Positions 11,281 through 24,250 of a stretch of DNA of 64,000 nucleotides are shown here, one piece after another. A model generated the notes under the pieces. It made no database searches. It was not told the origin of the DNA and worked only from the letters and a program-made list of their open reading frames with translations. Where the stretch lies: assembly GCF_003711515.1 (NCBI RefSeq), contig NW_021167093.1, positions 608,643 to 672,642 of the forward strand. Reading direction: 5' to 3'. The DNA comes from Sodiomyces alkalinus F11 (Eukaryota; Ascomycota; Sordariomycetes; Glomerellales; Plectosphaerellaceae). The first letter of the stretch is position 1. Each line of letters begins with the position of its first letter. Position numbers and translations under genes: made by a program.

Positions 11281-12529
11281 AAGTACAGCCCTAGAACTCC
11301 TATACGGGATCCCCCGGTACTATTCGGCTATAGTAAAGGGGACCTTATACGGTCCCGGGTCGTATTATCCCCGCGCCGCCCCCGCTCCGCCCCTATAACG
11401 CCCGCCTCGGTCTAACTCTCCTACTTATCCAGATACCTAGTAATAAAACCTTAACCGCTAAAGGGGGAGCCGGTTCTAGCGCCTATACGGGTAAAGGACC
11501 GGCTACCCCCTAGCCCTTAACTATAAGTCCCCCGCGCCTTTATCGTAGCGCCCGCTCTATGCCCTCGCTTCGTGTTCTAATCTAGTATAGTCCGAGCCTA
11601 CCCTTTACTTATCCCCCTATACCTTATATATTATATCGTTAGCCCGGGATTACCGGGCCGTGCCCTACTAAAACCCGCCCGGTAAATAGTCCCGCCGCGT
11701 TTACGTTATACCCCCGTTTCGCCCCTGCTTTATACTATATTCTGCTAACCTAACTTAGGAGCCGGGGCCCGATATATAAAGTATATTAATAATAACCGTA
11801 GCATTTAGGACTATACCCTGGTATATCCCCGTTACGCCCCTACTACGCCCTTATACCGCTAATCCTCCTATTAAATGCCCTCCTCCTACTATAATACCGC
11901 TACCGCCCTTATCGCCGCCGCCGCCGCCGCCTAAGACTCGCTAACGCCCTTTATAGGTTTTCCTTATTCTCCGTTATACTATATACATTACGTCCTTATT
12001 ACTAACCCTGTTATAGTATATCTATAAGTATTAGTAAGCCGCTACGTGCTAGACCCGCGCTTTCTGTGCGTACCGCGCCGCCCTTTACTAGGCTAGTAAT
12101 ATTAGTATAGTTACTATCGCTACTCTTTTATAGCGTTATAGTGGTTACGCTTAGAACGGCGAGATATTAGAGGGTATCCTGGCTTACCTTATAAGTTACC
12201 CCGCGCCTCCTCTATATCGACCCCGCTACTAACACGTATTATAGAATATCCCTATCCTATTATCGGGGGACCCTACGGCCTCTACTACTAAGGATAAAGG
12301 TACAGGCGAGGATAAGGTTATTCTAGTAGATAGTAAAGTAATTAGCTCCGATAACGATAATAACTCCAATAAATATCTAGATAATAAGGAGTAAATAAAG
12401 GGGTTATAGCGCGGCTATAGTATAGCCGTATAATAGCTATTAATAAATATCTTACTCTCCCTCTACTTATCCCCTTTATAGCTATCTCTGCCTCCCCGTA
12501 TATATACCCGAGGTTCTAGCGTTACGGGG

Positions 12530-15500
12530 GCTCTACTACGCCTCCGATTCCAGTTATCGTACTAGTTAGAAGTCTAGGAGGCGCCTGGTTCATAGGAACT
12601 ACTTCGCGACCTTCCCCGTAATCTCCTTACTCTGGAGCGCTAGGAGCTAATCCTATTTTATTAGTAGGCGCGCGCCTATATGGGCCACGAGACGATCTTA
12701 TATCTCTCCTAATATATCCTGGCACTATAACGCGATATATTCCGCTATCTCCGGCCCTCTGTTAGCGTACCGGTAGCGTGGCGTCGCCGTGTCCGGCACG
12801 CCTTTTATAAAAAGGAAGTAATAAAGGCCTATCTTCTTTCTTTAGATCTAGGTAAGAATAAAACTCTATAGTTTTATAAAGCCCTTATACTTTCTAAGCG
12901 TTACGTAATTGAATTAGAGTATCCACGCTATAGCTACGCTACTATATTAGTATAGCGAGGTACGCTTTTACCGGTACGCCTATTCCTCCTAAAAGCGCTA
13001 GGCTAGCTCCCTTCTAAGGAGCTAGGACTCGACTTCCTACTTTTAAGCCCCCTAGGACCTTAGGTAGGGCCTAACCCCTCCCCTATATCTTCTACGCTAT
13101 ATAGCCGTTTCGGCTACTTATTATACCTAAAGTATCGCTTACTTTATCCAGGTGCCGTTTACCCGTAGCAACGTTTACGTAGTTAGGGCGTTATAGTATG
13201 AGTTAAAGGGGGGGACCCCCGCCTTTATCTTTATTACCTTTATAGCTATAGCCCGATATACGCCGGTAATAATATATAAGTATTACGCCTGCTTATTAGC
13301 TAGTCCTTTTAGTACTCTGCTTAGTGTCTCTCCTTTCCCTGTTATTATATAGAAGACTAGGGCCGCGTAGAGTATAACGCTCCGGACTATTATTTAGTAT
13401 AGTTTACGTGCGTCCCCGATACGGGAGCCCTATACTAACACTATAAGGCGTATAAGGGCGTATTTCTAGGTAAGGAGTTTAGCTTTAAGTTTCCAGATAT
13501 AGGGGCGGAATATAAGCTTCTAGTCAAGGATAACCCCTAGGACCTTTATCTCTCTAACTTACAGCGCCGGTATACCCTTGAGGCGTAACTAAAACGGTAG
13601 CGGGTCGTGTTTTCTTATAAAGTAAAGAAGCTTATACTTCCGTGGCTTAAATCGTAGTCTGCTTCTTTATATCTAGCTTTAGTAGACTTACTACGCCCGT
13701 TTAAGGTACGCTTATAGCGTAGCCTTATTATATCCGAAGGCTATAATACTTATATTATTAGTAAAGCCGATTACCACGACCCGCGGTATCCGGATTAGTT
13801 CTTAATACAACGTCCTAATAAATAGTATAAAGAGGATTAAGGAAAGGGGTAATCCTTAGAGGACTCCTACCTAAATATCTACTTAGTAGGCCATATCGCC
13901 GTTAAAGCATAGGCGTACCGTGCACGCTATAAGGTATAACTAGGTCTATTTTATAGCCTAGTCCGGGAAGCTATACTAGGTAAGGACTTTAAGGAGTTTT
14001 TAGTATAGTACCGTATTAAAAGCGCCCTAGATATTAAGCTTTAATTATATTATAGCCCCGCTATACTCCTATATAGCCTATACACCCTTTATAATACCCC
14101 TAACTATAACTATTATATCACGGTATCTTTAATTACCTATCTATCCGGCGGAGAGGAGTTAGTGCTCCTCCGCTACGGTTATAATTCTCCCCGCTATTAT
14201 CTTCTTAAGGATTTTCCCTATAACGCTTAGGAGTAATATCAGTTATTACCCCGAGGCTATTATATAAGCTTTTTTTAGTTTACCCGGTTTCTTAAGCACT
14301 ATTACCTTTACGGTATAGTATCGTTACGGGAAATATACGGCCTTAAGGCTCGCGGAGAAAAGCTATACTAATCGCCTATAAAATAGTTAGCTATAAGCGA
14401 GTAGGACTCCGTTTAGTAGGCTATCCTCTCCGGGTACCTTTTATTTTACTATTTATTATATAACCTACTAAACCTCTCCTTCTATAACCTTTTATATAAG
14501 TAGTATTATCTTTATCCTTATCGTACCGCCGATACGCCTGCTTTCTATAGGGTATAGTAGGTGGAAGAACTTCGCTATAAGGATTATCGCTTTTCCGTTA
14601 TATATTATCATAACCGGTCCGCCCGCGCTACGCTATAGGGGCGGGATAGATAGGAGGTCTAGGGGTAAGTAGCTTACTATCTAAGCCTAGCGTTATAGTA
14701 TCTAAAGCTCTTCTAGTCTACTACTATTATATTAACGGCGCCGCGCTAGCTCTTCTGCTTCTTTATTCTAACTAGTATATTATAATATTTTTCTGCTTCC
14801 CTAAGTTCGTCCTACCTACTACGCGACCTCCGTCTATAATAGCGTCTTATTAGCCTTATTAACTCCTTAGTCGTCTTTACTATCTCCTATATCTACTATA
14901 ATAGTTTATCGCGGAAGGCGGCCGGCTCGCCTCGCGGCGCTATAGCGTCCGCGATATTAATCAGGTCCTATAGTATTTAGCTTATAGACTAGTCGATTAC
15001 TTCTAGGGTAAGGGGTATTTCTTTATAGTCTAGCCTCTAAGCCTCTCTTTAGGCCGTTTCGTAGTCTAGCTTTCTTTACCTTTATCCTTTATTAGCGATA
15101 CGCGAGCGCGGCTATACTATATCGATATTAATTACCTAGGCTATATAGTCTAAGCCTATTAGGTCTAGATTATCCCCTTAGTATATATAGATTAGGTCCG
15201 CCGAAACCTAGGTAAGGTTAAGCGTACTATACTATCGATTAGTATCGGCTAAGGCCCTAGTAATATATCCTTTTAGGGTTATAAGGTCGAGTTACTACTA
15301 GTACGCGAGCGTAATAAGGTCTTCCGAGTATCTTTCGTATTTATTATATCCGTCCTAAAAGGGGTTCTTTAGGTTAAAGTCTCCTATAAGGACGGTATAT
15401 TACCGCTCCGCTTCCACTATAAGACTATATATTAGGGTCTCCTACTCTCCTCCCTTTTAGTATAGCGAGTATACTAACTATATACTTATCTCCTACTATT

Positions 15501-15830
15501 ATATCCTAACTCTAATTATAGCCTAGGCCTAATCCTCGCCCGTATACTATATGAATATAGCGGCCTTATATCGCTTATATATATAGAGCATGGGTATATC
15601 CACTCCCCTATACTATTCTATAACTATATCCCCTTAGGTAAATCGGGTTCTTCCTCTTATCTAACCCAGGCTTTATGACCATTATTACATTATACCCGCT
15701 ACGGTTATAGAGCGCCTACTATACTCTATCCCGCTATCTCCTTATATTCTACTAAACGATTCTAATTATTTATCTTAGGCGGCTATGCCACGCTTACTTT
15801 GCTTTATAGTGATATCTTAGGTATAGCCCC
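12530..15830 (-). pseudogene. LINE-2 ORF2: AP endonuclease and reverse transcriptase
   Basis: The minus strand shows an endonuclease GDFNLKNPF motif near 15375 and a GLDH motif (GSDH before RIP) near 15150. The connector is rich in Arg and coiled-coil-like near 14850. Further on, a segment near 13360-13250 reads YIITGVYRAIAIKVIKI, typical of the region after RT in fungal Tad-type LINEs. A Cys/His end motif (EYIALQC) lies near 12745. I did not locate the YVDD box base by base, and I see no clear RNase H. The plus strand of 12300-14800 also lacks TGA, but TGA is depleted everywhere here by loss of TpG, so I treat that as a shadow. Confidence 0.75.
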
Positions 15831-15899
15831 GGGGTAAGGGGTAAGGCTTTAAAGGGGCTAGAAGGTAGTATTAAAGCCGAGGAACCTCGTAATCGGGTT

Positions 15900-17400
15900 A
15901 TTATCCTAAGTAGGCGTAGGGAGGGCGGTAAGCGATCTAAGGAGGATATTCCGTGACCTTAAGGGGCGTCCTTTTTATTTTCTTCTTTTCTTAGGCGGCT
16001 TAGGGATTACTATTATTTCTTATAACGCTACGAAGACGCTATACTCCCGCTCCGTCTTATATTTCTCGAGTTAGCTACGGTCGATTCCCTTTACCCTATT
16101 AGTATATACCTCCTTAGTCTATACCCTTTCCTTTATTTTATTCGGGTATATTTTATTAAACACTATATATAGCCCTTTATAGGTAGCGTAACGCTATTTC
16201 TACGGGTCCGCCTTAGCTTTATACGCTACAAAGCCTCCTTAATACGCTGACTCTACGCCGCTATAATATCCGTATAGCGCTTTTATCGCCTAGTACTAGC
16301 TTACTTTATATCCGAAGTCGAGGTACTTAAAATACCGTTATCGGGAGATCTCGGGGTTATAGGGTTTATTATTATAGTGTTTATAGTTAAAGAAAACTCC
16401 CTCCTTTATTAGTCGCTCTATATCCTTAGGGCGGGCGGCCTCAATAATTAGTAGCGCTATCCGCGCTATTTTATTCCTAGGTTTCCTAGCCTTAATCCGG
16501 GTAATCGCCACGTTATTCTATAGTCAAAGTTCTTATAATTCCGCGTCGGGGTTATAAGCTAGTAGCTACGCGATCGGTATTTCTTTTACTATAACTTAGT
16601 ATATTTTCTCTTATATTATAGCTCCGGTGCCGAATACGCCTTTAACCTAGTTATTCGCGTTCGCTATCTATTACTTATTCGTATACTTAAACGTAATAAT
16701 TATATTACCGCTCGGGAGTTATCGCGCGGCTATTATATCTACGCGGTAGGTAACTTAGTTAACCGCCTTAGTAATCTCTTATAGGGTTCGGCTTTTAAGG
16801 TTAGTCTTAGTATACCTATATCGGACTATTAATTCTTAGGCGTATTAGGTAAGTATAACCTTCGCCGGTACTATCTTAATATGTTAGCGCTATACGGACG
16901 TGCTCTCTATTACCTAGGCGTAGGTCTTAGGTCCTACTACCCCGAGTAGTTCTTTTAGTATACCCTTAATCGCTTATTAAATCGTGTTACTAAGCCCTTT
17001 AGTTATAAGGGGGGGTATATCGCTACCGGGTTATTAGCGTAGCGGCTTCCCTATAATAGTCTTATAATATTACGTTTGAAGGATCTTCTATATAAGCTTT
17101 AGCGCCTTATGGGCGCTTACCCTATTGGCTAGTAATCCGGAAAATTAGGTACGTAGTTTATATAATACGCTTTCGGTACGCCCGCTTAGTACCTAGGATT
17201 TTAGGGGCTCCCTTAGGGCTATACGCCCCGGGTTAATACTAGTTATCGTATTCTAGGCACTCTATAGTAGTATACTAGTATCGCGTTCGGTTAGTCTTAT
17301 AGACTATCCTATAGCGTATAACACACCGCGCCCTTTACGGCCTCGCTACGATATCGGTCTCCGGTGCTTATAAAGGCGTAGAATCCGAATCAGATATTAG
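15900..17400 (-). pseudogene. LINE-2 ORF1, gag-like, probable
   Basis: Minus-strand frame broken only by TAA/TAG, upstream of ORF2 where LINE ORF1 is expected. The protein is very rich in Arg, Lys and Gln (former CAG/CAA codons), with a highly basic C-terminal part at about 16250-15950. No zinc knuckle was recognised. Function is inferred from position and composition only. Confidence 0.5.
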
Positions 17401-17504
17401 AATTGATTTTATCGATAATACGGTACCTTAGGGTCACTTTTGGCTTGACGATGCTTCTTTTGCGAGATTATAGCTTACTTTATATATAATAAGCTACTAA
17501 GTAT

Positions 17505-17583
17505 TATTATTATTATTTTTAATATTATTCCGCTATCCTATTTAGTCTATAAAAAACGCCTATTAACTACAGGCACGTAATAA
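17505..17583 (-). repeat. LINE-3 3'-end fragment (repeat R), internally deleted
   Basis: The reverse complement ends GGATAGCGGAATAATATT with a TAA-rich tail. The other end matches the 5' part of copy 2 at 2124-2152. The middle of the repeat is missing. It abuts the 5' LTR of element A at 17584. Confidence 0.6.
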
Positions 17584-17946
17584 TATAACCGCGTAGATAC
17601 GGCTTTAGTGTGGTGTCGGCAGCCGATTATATAACCCCCTTTTTAAGGCTGCGGGATCCACCTCCTATATATAGATTAAGGATAGGCTCTAGATATCCCT
17701 ATCAAGGGACGATTATTTAATTATTATCCTCGTTTATAATTACTTATTTCACGTTTAAGGTATCTTTCTAGTTTAATGTATATTACCCTAATTAGAATAG
17801 TGACTACCGATTTACTTTTTCGCTAAAGGTTATAGTAGTATTAGTTATATTTTAGTTATCTATCGTGGTTTTACTAGACTAACCTCTTTATCTAATCTTT
17901 ATCTGAACGATTTAGTACTACTATATCTTTATCTAGTTATAATATA
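17584..17946 (+). repeat. 5' LTR of element A
   Basis: 363 bp, aligning end to end with 39916-40280. It starts TATAACCGCG (TG altered to TA) and ends TTATAATATA (CA altered to TA). Nearly every CpA/TpG is lost, more than in the 3' LTR. Confidence 0.85.
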
Positions 17947-18459
17947 ATACTCGGAGGCGGATTTATTCGGCGTCTATAAAGTATTCTAACCCTAATTAGA
18001 GTAATAGAGGCGCTTAAGGGAGGTTCTGGCCCTCCTAAACGGACTAACCGTTAATAACCCCTAAAGGATATAAAGATAATGACCGAGGAGGGGATTAACG
18101 CTTTAAGACCGAGGGGAGATTTACCTTAATAGATTTAGAAAAAGAAACGACTATACACGTAAGATAGAAAGCACCCTTAGCACTTTTAATTATAAGACCC
18201 ACCGCCGCGGAGGTAGTAATTATAGGAATAGAAGAAACCGATTAGATCGCGATAGAGTTAGATTCCTGATATAGAATAGACTTAATAGGGGGCTTATAAC
18301 CCCTACTACTAATTACAATAGACTCTTATATAATAGCGAAGAAAAGATAAGACCGCTAAGAGTAGCTTACCCGGATTAGGGTAACTAACCCTTAGTAGAC
18401 CTAATAAAAAGCTAATACCGAGTATAGGAGCGAAATAACGATACCTTATATAAAGACCC
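17947..18459 (+). other. Leader of element A (first part)
   Basis: Non-coding region between the LTR and the element B insertion, matching the reverse complement of about 725-1239. It starts with a probable primer-binding region (ATACTCGGAGGCGG here, AGTGCTTAGAGGCGG in the other copy). No gene. Confidence 0.65.
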
Positions 18460-18464
18460 GATAG
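18460..18464 (+). repeat. Target-site duplication of element B (left copy)
   Basis: GATAG, repeated at 25687-25691. The other copy of element A shows a single version of this site in reverse complement near 734, which confirms the empty site. Confidence 0.85.
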
Positions 18465-18678
18465 TGTGAACGACTAGTTATAGGTCGTGGCACTAAGTAA
18501 GGTCGTAATAATAGATTATCTATAACTAAGGAAGGAAGAAAAAAAACGAGAAAAGTCTATAGCGCTAGGCTAGCTATAAGGTAGCGATAACTTAGCGATA
18601 TAGGTCCGTTAACTAAGCGCATATTTAGGAAGATCCGGAGTATAGCCGGATCCTCTATATCGGGGTTAACCTGTAATA
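18465..18678 (-). repeat. 3' LTR of element B
   Basis: 214 bp, matching 25473-25686. Most differences are CpA/TpG-to-TpA changes, for example TGTGAACGAC here against TATAAATAAC in the other LTR. Confidence 0.9.
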
Positions 18679-19257
18679 TTATCCCCCCACTCTCCCTCCG
18701 GGGGTTACGTGACCGTGTATTACCGTTATAGTTTAGCTCCCCTTTACGTTGCGGTGATAAAGGAATAGTCGTGTCCCTTTATCCTACCTCGCCCTTACCT
18801 TAATATTAAAGAAATCTTAGGTAGCCTATTAACCTTTATTTATATACCCGAAATAGTAATATAGGCCACCCTTATATAAATACTTCCGTAGATATATCGG
18901 CCCCGTTTTCCTTATAGGCCCTCTTTTCCTTTATTCCCCTCCTTACCTTTAATAATAATAATAATAGTAATAGCGGTTATATATATACTTATTCTTCCTT
19001 ATAGCGACGATTCCTTTAATATCGCCTATCCTTAGATAATAATTATAATACTCGGTTAGTTTAAGAGTTCCCTATCTAAGGTAAGGCGTCTCTCGCTCGC
19101 GATCTTTTTATTAGGAACTCTTCGCTCACTTATATCGTTTTTATAGATAGCGCTAGCCCCTAGTAATAATAGGGGTAATAATAGTAATAAGCGTACCGCT
19201 AATAACGATATAGGTATAATGCTTTTACGTCTTAAGGCGATACTAACCGTATGATAG

Positions 19258-20412
19258 TTCGCGTTAACGCCCACGCCGCCGCCTAAGCAGACGAAATCGG
19301 CGGGTAGTCGGCCTCCTAAATACCCTCCCGGTAATATTCGTGCTAAGCTATACCTCCCTTATACGCGCGATATCGCTAATAAGAAGTATAAGCGCCTTTA
19401 TCATAGCTAGATTAATCAGGGGAAGAAATACTACGTGTGCTTTACGAAGATATACCGGTATACTCCTCTCCTAGCGTACCTTAAAGGCCACGCATAGAGG
19501 TTATTTAAGACGGTTACCCTTATTAGCGACGATAATAAGAACGCCCCTATAAGACTTCCTCCCCCTTAAGAGGTCGCGATAGTATCGCTAACTCTTCTCC
19601 TAGGAGTAGGAACCGTATCTTAACGCTTACGCCGCGTTCTAGGATACCCTTATAGCTAGGGAAGCGATAACAGCGATATTACCTATAGCTATATATCCCG
19701 CGGAGGCTCCTGGTATAGTAATCGCGCTAGCCTTTTCTCCTCCCTAAAAGGTCTACGAAATAGTAGCACCGTAATTAGCCTTATTACCTTTTCCTAAGGT
19801 TATTAATAAGGTAGCTAAACTAGCCTTATTTCCTCCGGTAATAAAGGTCGCTAATAAGGTGGTTACGCTAGTCTTTTGTCCTTCTTTAGAGGTTATAAAA
19901 AAGATAGTATCGGGACTAAACGTATCGCCTTTAAAGGAGGTTATTATTAGGGCAGAATAGCTAGGCTTATCTCCTCCTATAAGGTTATAGGTAAGGTAGT
20001 AGTTTCGGGCCTAATCCCTCCTAATATCGTAGCGGAAAAAAACGCCTATCCTATTACTCCTACTCCTTTATCGGGGTTAACGTTATTGGATAAAGACTTT
20101 AGACGCCTTAGTCTTATAGAGCTAAGGGAGTATACTCGGTTATTTAGGGAGATACTTATACTTAGTCGCGCTAATATTATAATCTCCGAATTCTAATAAT
20201 ACGCGGAGTATAGACGGGCTTTTACGTTTACGGGTATAGCTATCGCTAGCGCGGTCGTAATCCCTAATAACGGCGATAATAAAGATAATAATAAGATTAA
20301 GGAGACGGACTCTATCCTATAACGGGGTAATAAGGGTAAGACTTTTACGGAAGTCGATAATCCCGAGGATAGCGATTTTAAGGCCGAGAATATTAATCTA
20401 GGCTTATATTAA
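19258..20412 (+). pseudogene. Possible antisense frame between pol and LTR of element B
   Basis: Plus-strand frame with TAA/TAG but no TGA over about 385 codons, opposite to gag-pol of its element. The N-part is Pro/Lys-rich. Around 19381-19490 there is a Cys/His-containing stretch (YYVCFTKIYRYTPLL) in which several Tyr codons could have been His or Cys before RIP, so a zinc finger is possible. Near 20101-20200 a Leu/Arg/Glu-rich stretch could be helical. Because TGA is scarce in all frames here, an open frame is weak evidence. I do not recognise the product. Confidence 0.3.
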
Positions 20413-20449
20413 GCGTAGCTAAGGCGCGGGGCCTATCCGGCCTAAACTA

Positions 20450-23400
20450 AATCCGACTCTTACTCCTTTCTATTTATCGTGATATAATCGCTTATATATT
20501 GGTTCCTATATTATAATAGCGCGAAGGTATTTAACGGGCTATCGTTTATTACTACTAAGCCGAATTTCTATTTAAACTCGTTAAATACCCGTGTTTACGC
20601 TAATAGTTCTAGAGGTTCTTATATAGGCTTATAGTATCCTACCTATTATATTAGTACTTTACGTCTTAATGCACTACCTCGCCTCTTTATCCTCGCGTAA
20701 AGGATTTCCTTAACTTCCTATTCTCTACTATTAGTTATTTATCGAATAGGCGGTAGTTAAGGGTTATCTACTACCTATCCCGGAAAGGGGTTATCGCCCG
20801 CGCGATATAATAAGTCTACGTAGAATTAAGGATAGATTTACGATAGCACGGCGAGCTTAACTATATATAGGCTAATTACCTTTATAACTCGGTATTTACG
20901 ATAAAGCTAGCTAAGCTTTCGTGATAGTCGCGGAGTTAAACAATTAGCTAATAATAGCTAGACTAAGTCGTTAACCTTAAAACGCTTAGCCGGTATACGA
21001 TATTAGTTAGTAGACTCCTTATTTCTAAGCTATATTAACACGATCGCGGCTTAGGCAAACTCGGTTATTTTCTATAAGCGGTATAGTAGGTTATAGGCCG
21101 TTAATACTCTAGGTTCTAAAAGGGGCTCCTTAATTATCTAGATCGGATTAACGTAGTAGCTATATTCTAAGAAGAAGGGACTAAACCCCGTCGCGGAGCT
21201 CTCGCGGTTATTTAGGGCTAGTTATACTATGGGTAATAGGCGATCCTAGTTATCCTAAGCGTAATAGATAAAGGCTGATAAATAAGCTTATACTTCTTAG
21301 TTTATACGCTCTATTACTTTATCGGTTTAGGGGTAGTATACTATACTAAGCTTACGCGATATCCCTGCGAGCTTATAAAAGTACTTCTGAAACCTACTTA
21401 TCTAGTTTAAGCCTTAGTTATTAATAATCGCCCTAGGTATTCCGTAGAACCGGAAATAATAGTATAGGAACTATTCCGCGTAATCTTCGGCTTTTATTAT
21501 CTTTATCGTTTCTAATATTACCGCCTTAGTTAAACGGTCTATAATAACCTAGAGGTAGCGCGCCTTTTTCTTACCGGCTAGTAGTAGGTCCGTTATAAAA
21601 TCTATCGATAGGTCGCTCTGTATTTATTCTAGTACCGGGAGGGGGCGTAAAAGGCCTTATTTCGTATTTCTCCATATATACTCCTTTCTGTAAACGTCGT
21701 AGTTCCGGATAAATCGTCGGATATCCTTATATATCCTCGGCTAAAAAAAGCGATACGCTATTAAGGCGATAGTATTTTTATATCCAGGGTATCCTCTAAT
21801 TACTAAACCGTGAATTAACTAGACGATCCGCCCTTATGATATTAATTCTTTAATAGACCCGGGCACCTAAATTCGGTCGCGGAATAGTAATAACCTAATT
21901 GTAAAGACTAAATACTCGGCTATTTATAGCTTGAATTCTAATAATAGTAAGAACTATTATTCTTCTTTAGTAACCGTAGATAAGGCTTTTTAATATTATT
22001 TATCGGTTATAAGCGTTTTATTCTATAATCGCTATAGCTCTTAGTCCGCCTCGAAGATCGATTAACTACTATTAATATAGCGAATACTAGGTAGAATCGC
22101 AGTATCGGGAATTAATTAAATATAATAAGATTACTCCCGTTTATGTATGATATTTTAAGGCTTATCTTACTATTAACGCGAGAGGGCGTCCGTTATCGCG
22201 TTATCTTTTCCTTTCCGATACTCGAGTATAAAGTCGAATTATATAAGCTTGCTAGTCTATCGGCTTTATCGCTTAGTAAGTATTCGCTTTATTATAAAGT
22301 ATTTAAAGGCTTTATAGTCGGAGAGGACTCTAAACTACTTATAACTAATAAGCTCGGCCCGCTATATCGTTAAATAACTTATAATCGCTAGTATTTCCTT
22401 ATCGTGGATTAAGTAGTTATATTCCGCTTTATTAAGTTTATAAAAGTAGTATACGACCACGTAGCGATTTCCGTCCGCGTCTTCTTATATTAGGCTACCC
22501 CTAAGGGTAAACCCCGAGTAGTCCGTCTTAATAAATATCTTATTTACTAGGTCCTATTATCGTAGTATCGGTCTTTCTTAGAACCTTATTTTTAGCTCGT
22601 AAAAGGCCGTTTTTTCCTCGGGACCTTATTAAAAGGTATAGTCTTTCTTAGTTAATACTATTAATAGGGCTAAGATCCCCGAAAAATCCTTAATAAAGAT
22701 TCGGTAATAATTCGTAAACCTTAGGAAGCTTCGTACGCCCTTAACCGTTATAGGCGTTTCCTACTCGCGAATAGCTCGGAACTTCTTTAGGTCGTAAAAT
22801 ACGCCATTCCCCGCGGTAATTATGAATGCTAGGTACTTTACGGTCTTTACGCTAAAATGGTACTTTAACGGATTTAGGTTTAGGCTAACGTCCGCGAGTA
22901 CGCGGAGTACCTATTTTACCTTCGCCATATAGTCGGCCTAACTCTTATTAAAGTAAATTAGGATATTATTAATATAAGCGGTAATAAAGTCGTTTAGGAA
23001 GCACTATAGTATCTTATTAATATATCCCTAGAAAGTAGCGGGAGCCCTACTTAGGCCGAATAGGTAGATAAGCTATTTAAAAAGCCTAAACCGAGTTCGG
23101 AATATAGTCTTATATTTATGTCCTAAGGCTATCCTAATCTTATAGAAGGCGGCGACTATATTAAGCTTCATAAACTATTTTACTTAGCTTAGGTTTTATA
23201 GTATTTTAGCGATTAGGGGAAATAAATAATAATCTCGCTTAGTAATCGCGTTTAACGCTTAATAGTTATAATAAAATTAAAGTCCTCCGCCTAGCTTTCT
23301 TATAAAGAGGATAGGAGCCGCGGCTTCCGAACTATTAGCACGGATAAATCCCTTATCTATTAGGTTAGTAAATATTTTCCGTAATACTAAGAGTTCTTCT

Positions 23401-24250
23401 CTTAATATATTATAAAGCGGCTTGTAGGAAAGCGATAATTCCTTACCGTTACGTCCGGGTATAAGGTTTACTATATAGTCGACTCCTAATCGGTATAACG
23501 GTAATTAATTAGCCTTATCGGGCGCCAATAGGTCGCCGAATTCTTATAGTAACTCTTCGGGTATAAAGTCCTTCGGGTCTACTAGTTATTTCTTATATAA
23601 CGCTTTTTTAATATCCTTTAGGCTTACTCCCTAGATTAAGACTTCCTTACCCTTCTATTATAGTCGTCGAATAATACCCGCGAATATAGATTCTATAACT
23701 AAATAGGCGTTACGGATAGCTTATACTCTAGTAGGTTCCTTTTTGTGATAAAGTCGTATATTTAATCCGGCTACTCCGTAGTAAAGCCGTTTATCTTTAG
23801 CGTAGTATATTACGTTATTTTATTCTATTTAGGGCTTCCCGAGGAATACGTCTTAATTAAGCCCGGGTATTATATAAATGAATATCCTTTACAGGTAACC
23901 GCCGATCTTAAGGTTATAAACGGCGATCCCCGTGCTATTAATTGTCCTAATAGCTTCTAAGAAGCTATTTAGTAGTCGATTCGTTTTATGAATTAACGGT
24001 AATTAAAGTCTTTAGGTAAACTATTTACTTATAGCGGTATAGTGATTATAACTAGTATTAATAAGGGCGAGGATACGCTATTGATTTACTCTAGCTACTA
24101 TACATACCGGGTTATTACTAGTATACACTTTAAACGCCTCTTACTCCCGCTATATCGCGGCTATCGGCTTTAATGCCCGTTTTCGCATTAAAGCTACTCT
24201 TTTTCCGAGTTATCCTTATTAGTCGACTTATCCCTGCTCTTATCGCGATA
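20450..24250 (-). pseudogene. Element B pol: protease, RT, RNase H, integrase
   Basis: Reverse transcription and integration enzymes of a Gypsy-type element. On the minus strand the RT active site reads FITAYINNILIY at about 22985-22955 (YIDD before RIP, both Asp now Asn). RNase H lies near 22400-22100. The integrase C-terminal domain shows RFKVNDLV near 20965 and KYRVIKVI near 20890. A chromodomain was sought at 20650-20450 but not convincingly seen. Broken by many RIP stops. Confidence 0.8.

Larger units (their letters stand above)
11281..17480 (-). mobile_element. LINE-2, Tad-like LINE, main body (minus strand)
   Basis: Larger part of the LINE interrupted by LINE-1, read right to left. 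ORF1-like region about 17400-15900, endonuclease about 15800-15000, RT and C-terminal domain about 14700-12530, then a 3' UTR of about 1.9 kb (12530-11281 plus 4797-4134). It begins with the 12-bp right copy of the LINE-1 target duplication at 11281-11292. It is very heavily RIP-altered, with hardly any CpA. Its 5' boundary near 17480 is uncertain, as I could not find a matching flank duplication there. Confidence 0.75.

Noticed and set aside
12300..14800. A long plus-strand frame without TGA in the LINE-2 body
   Set aside because: The minus strand of the same interval gives clear LINE endonuclease and C-terminal motifs. TGA is rare on all frames because TpG is depleted, so the plus-strand frame is a shadow.
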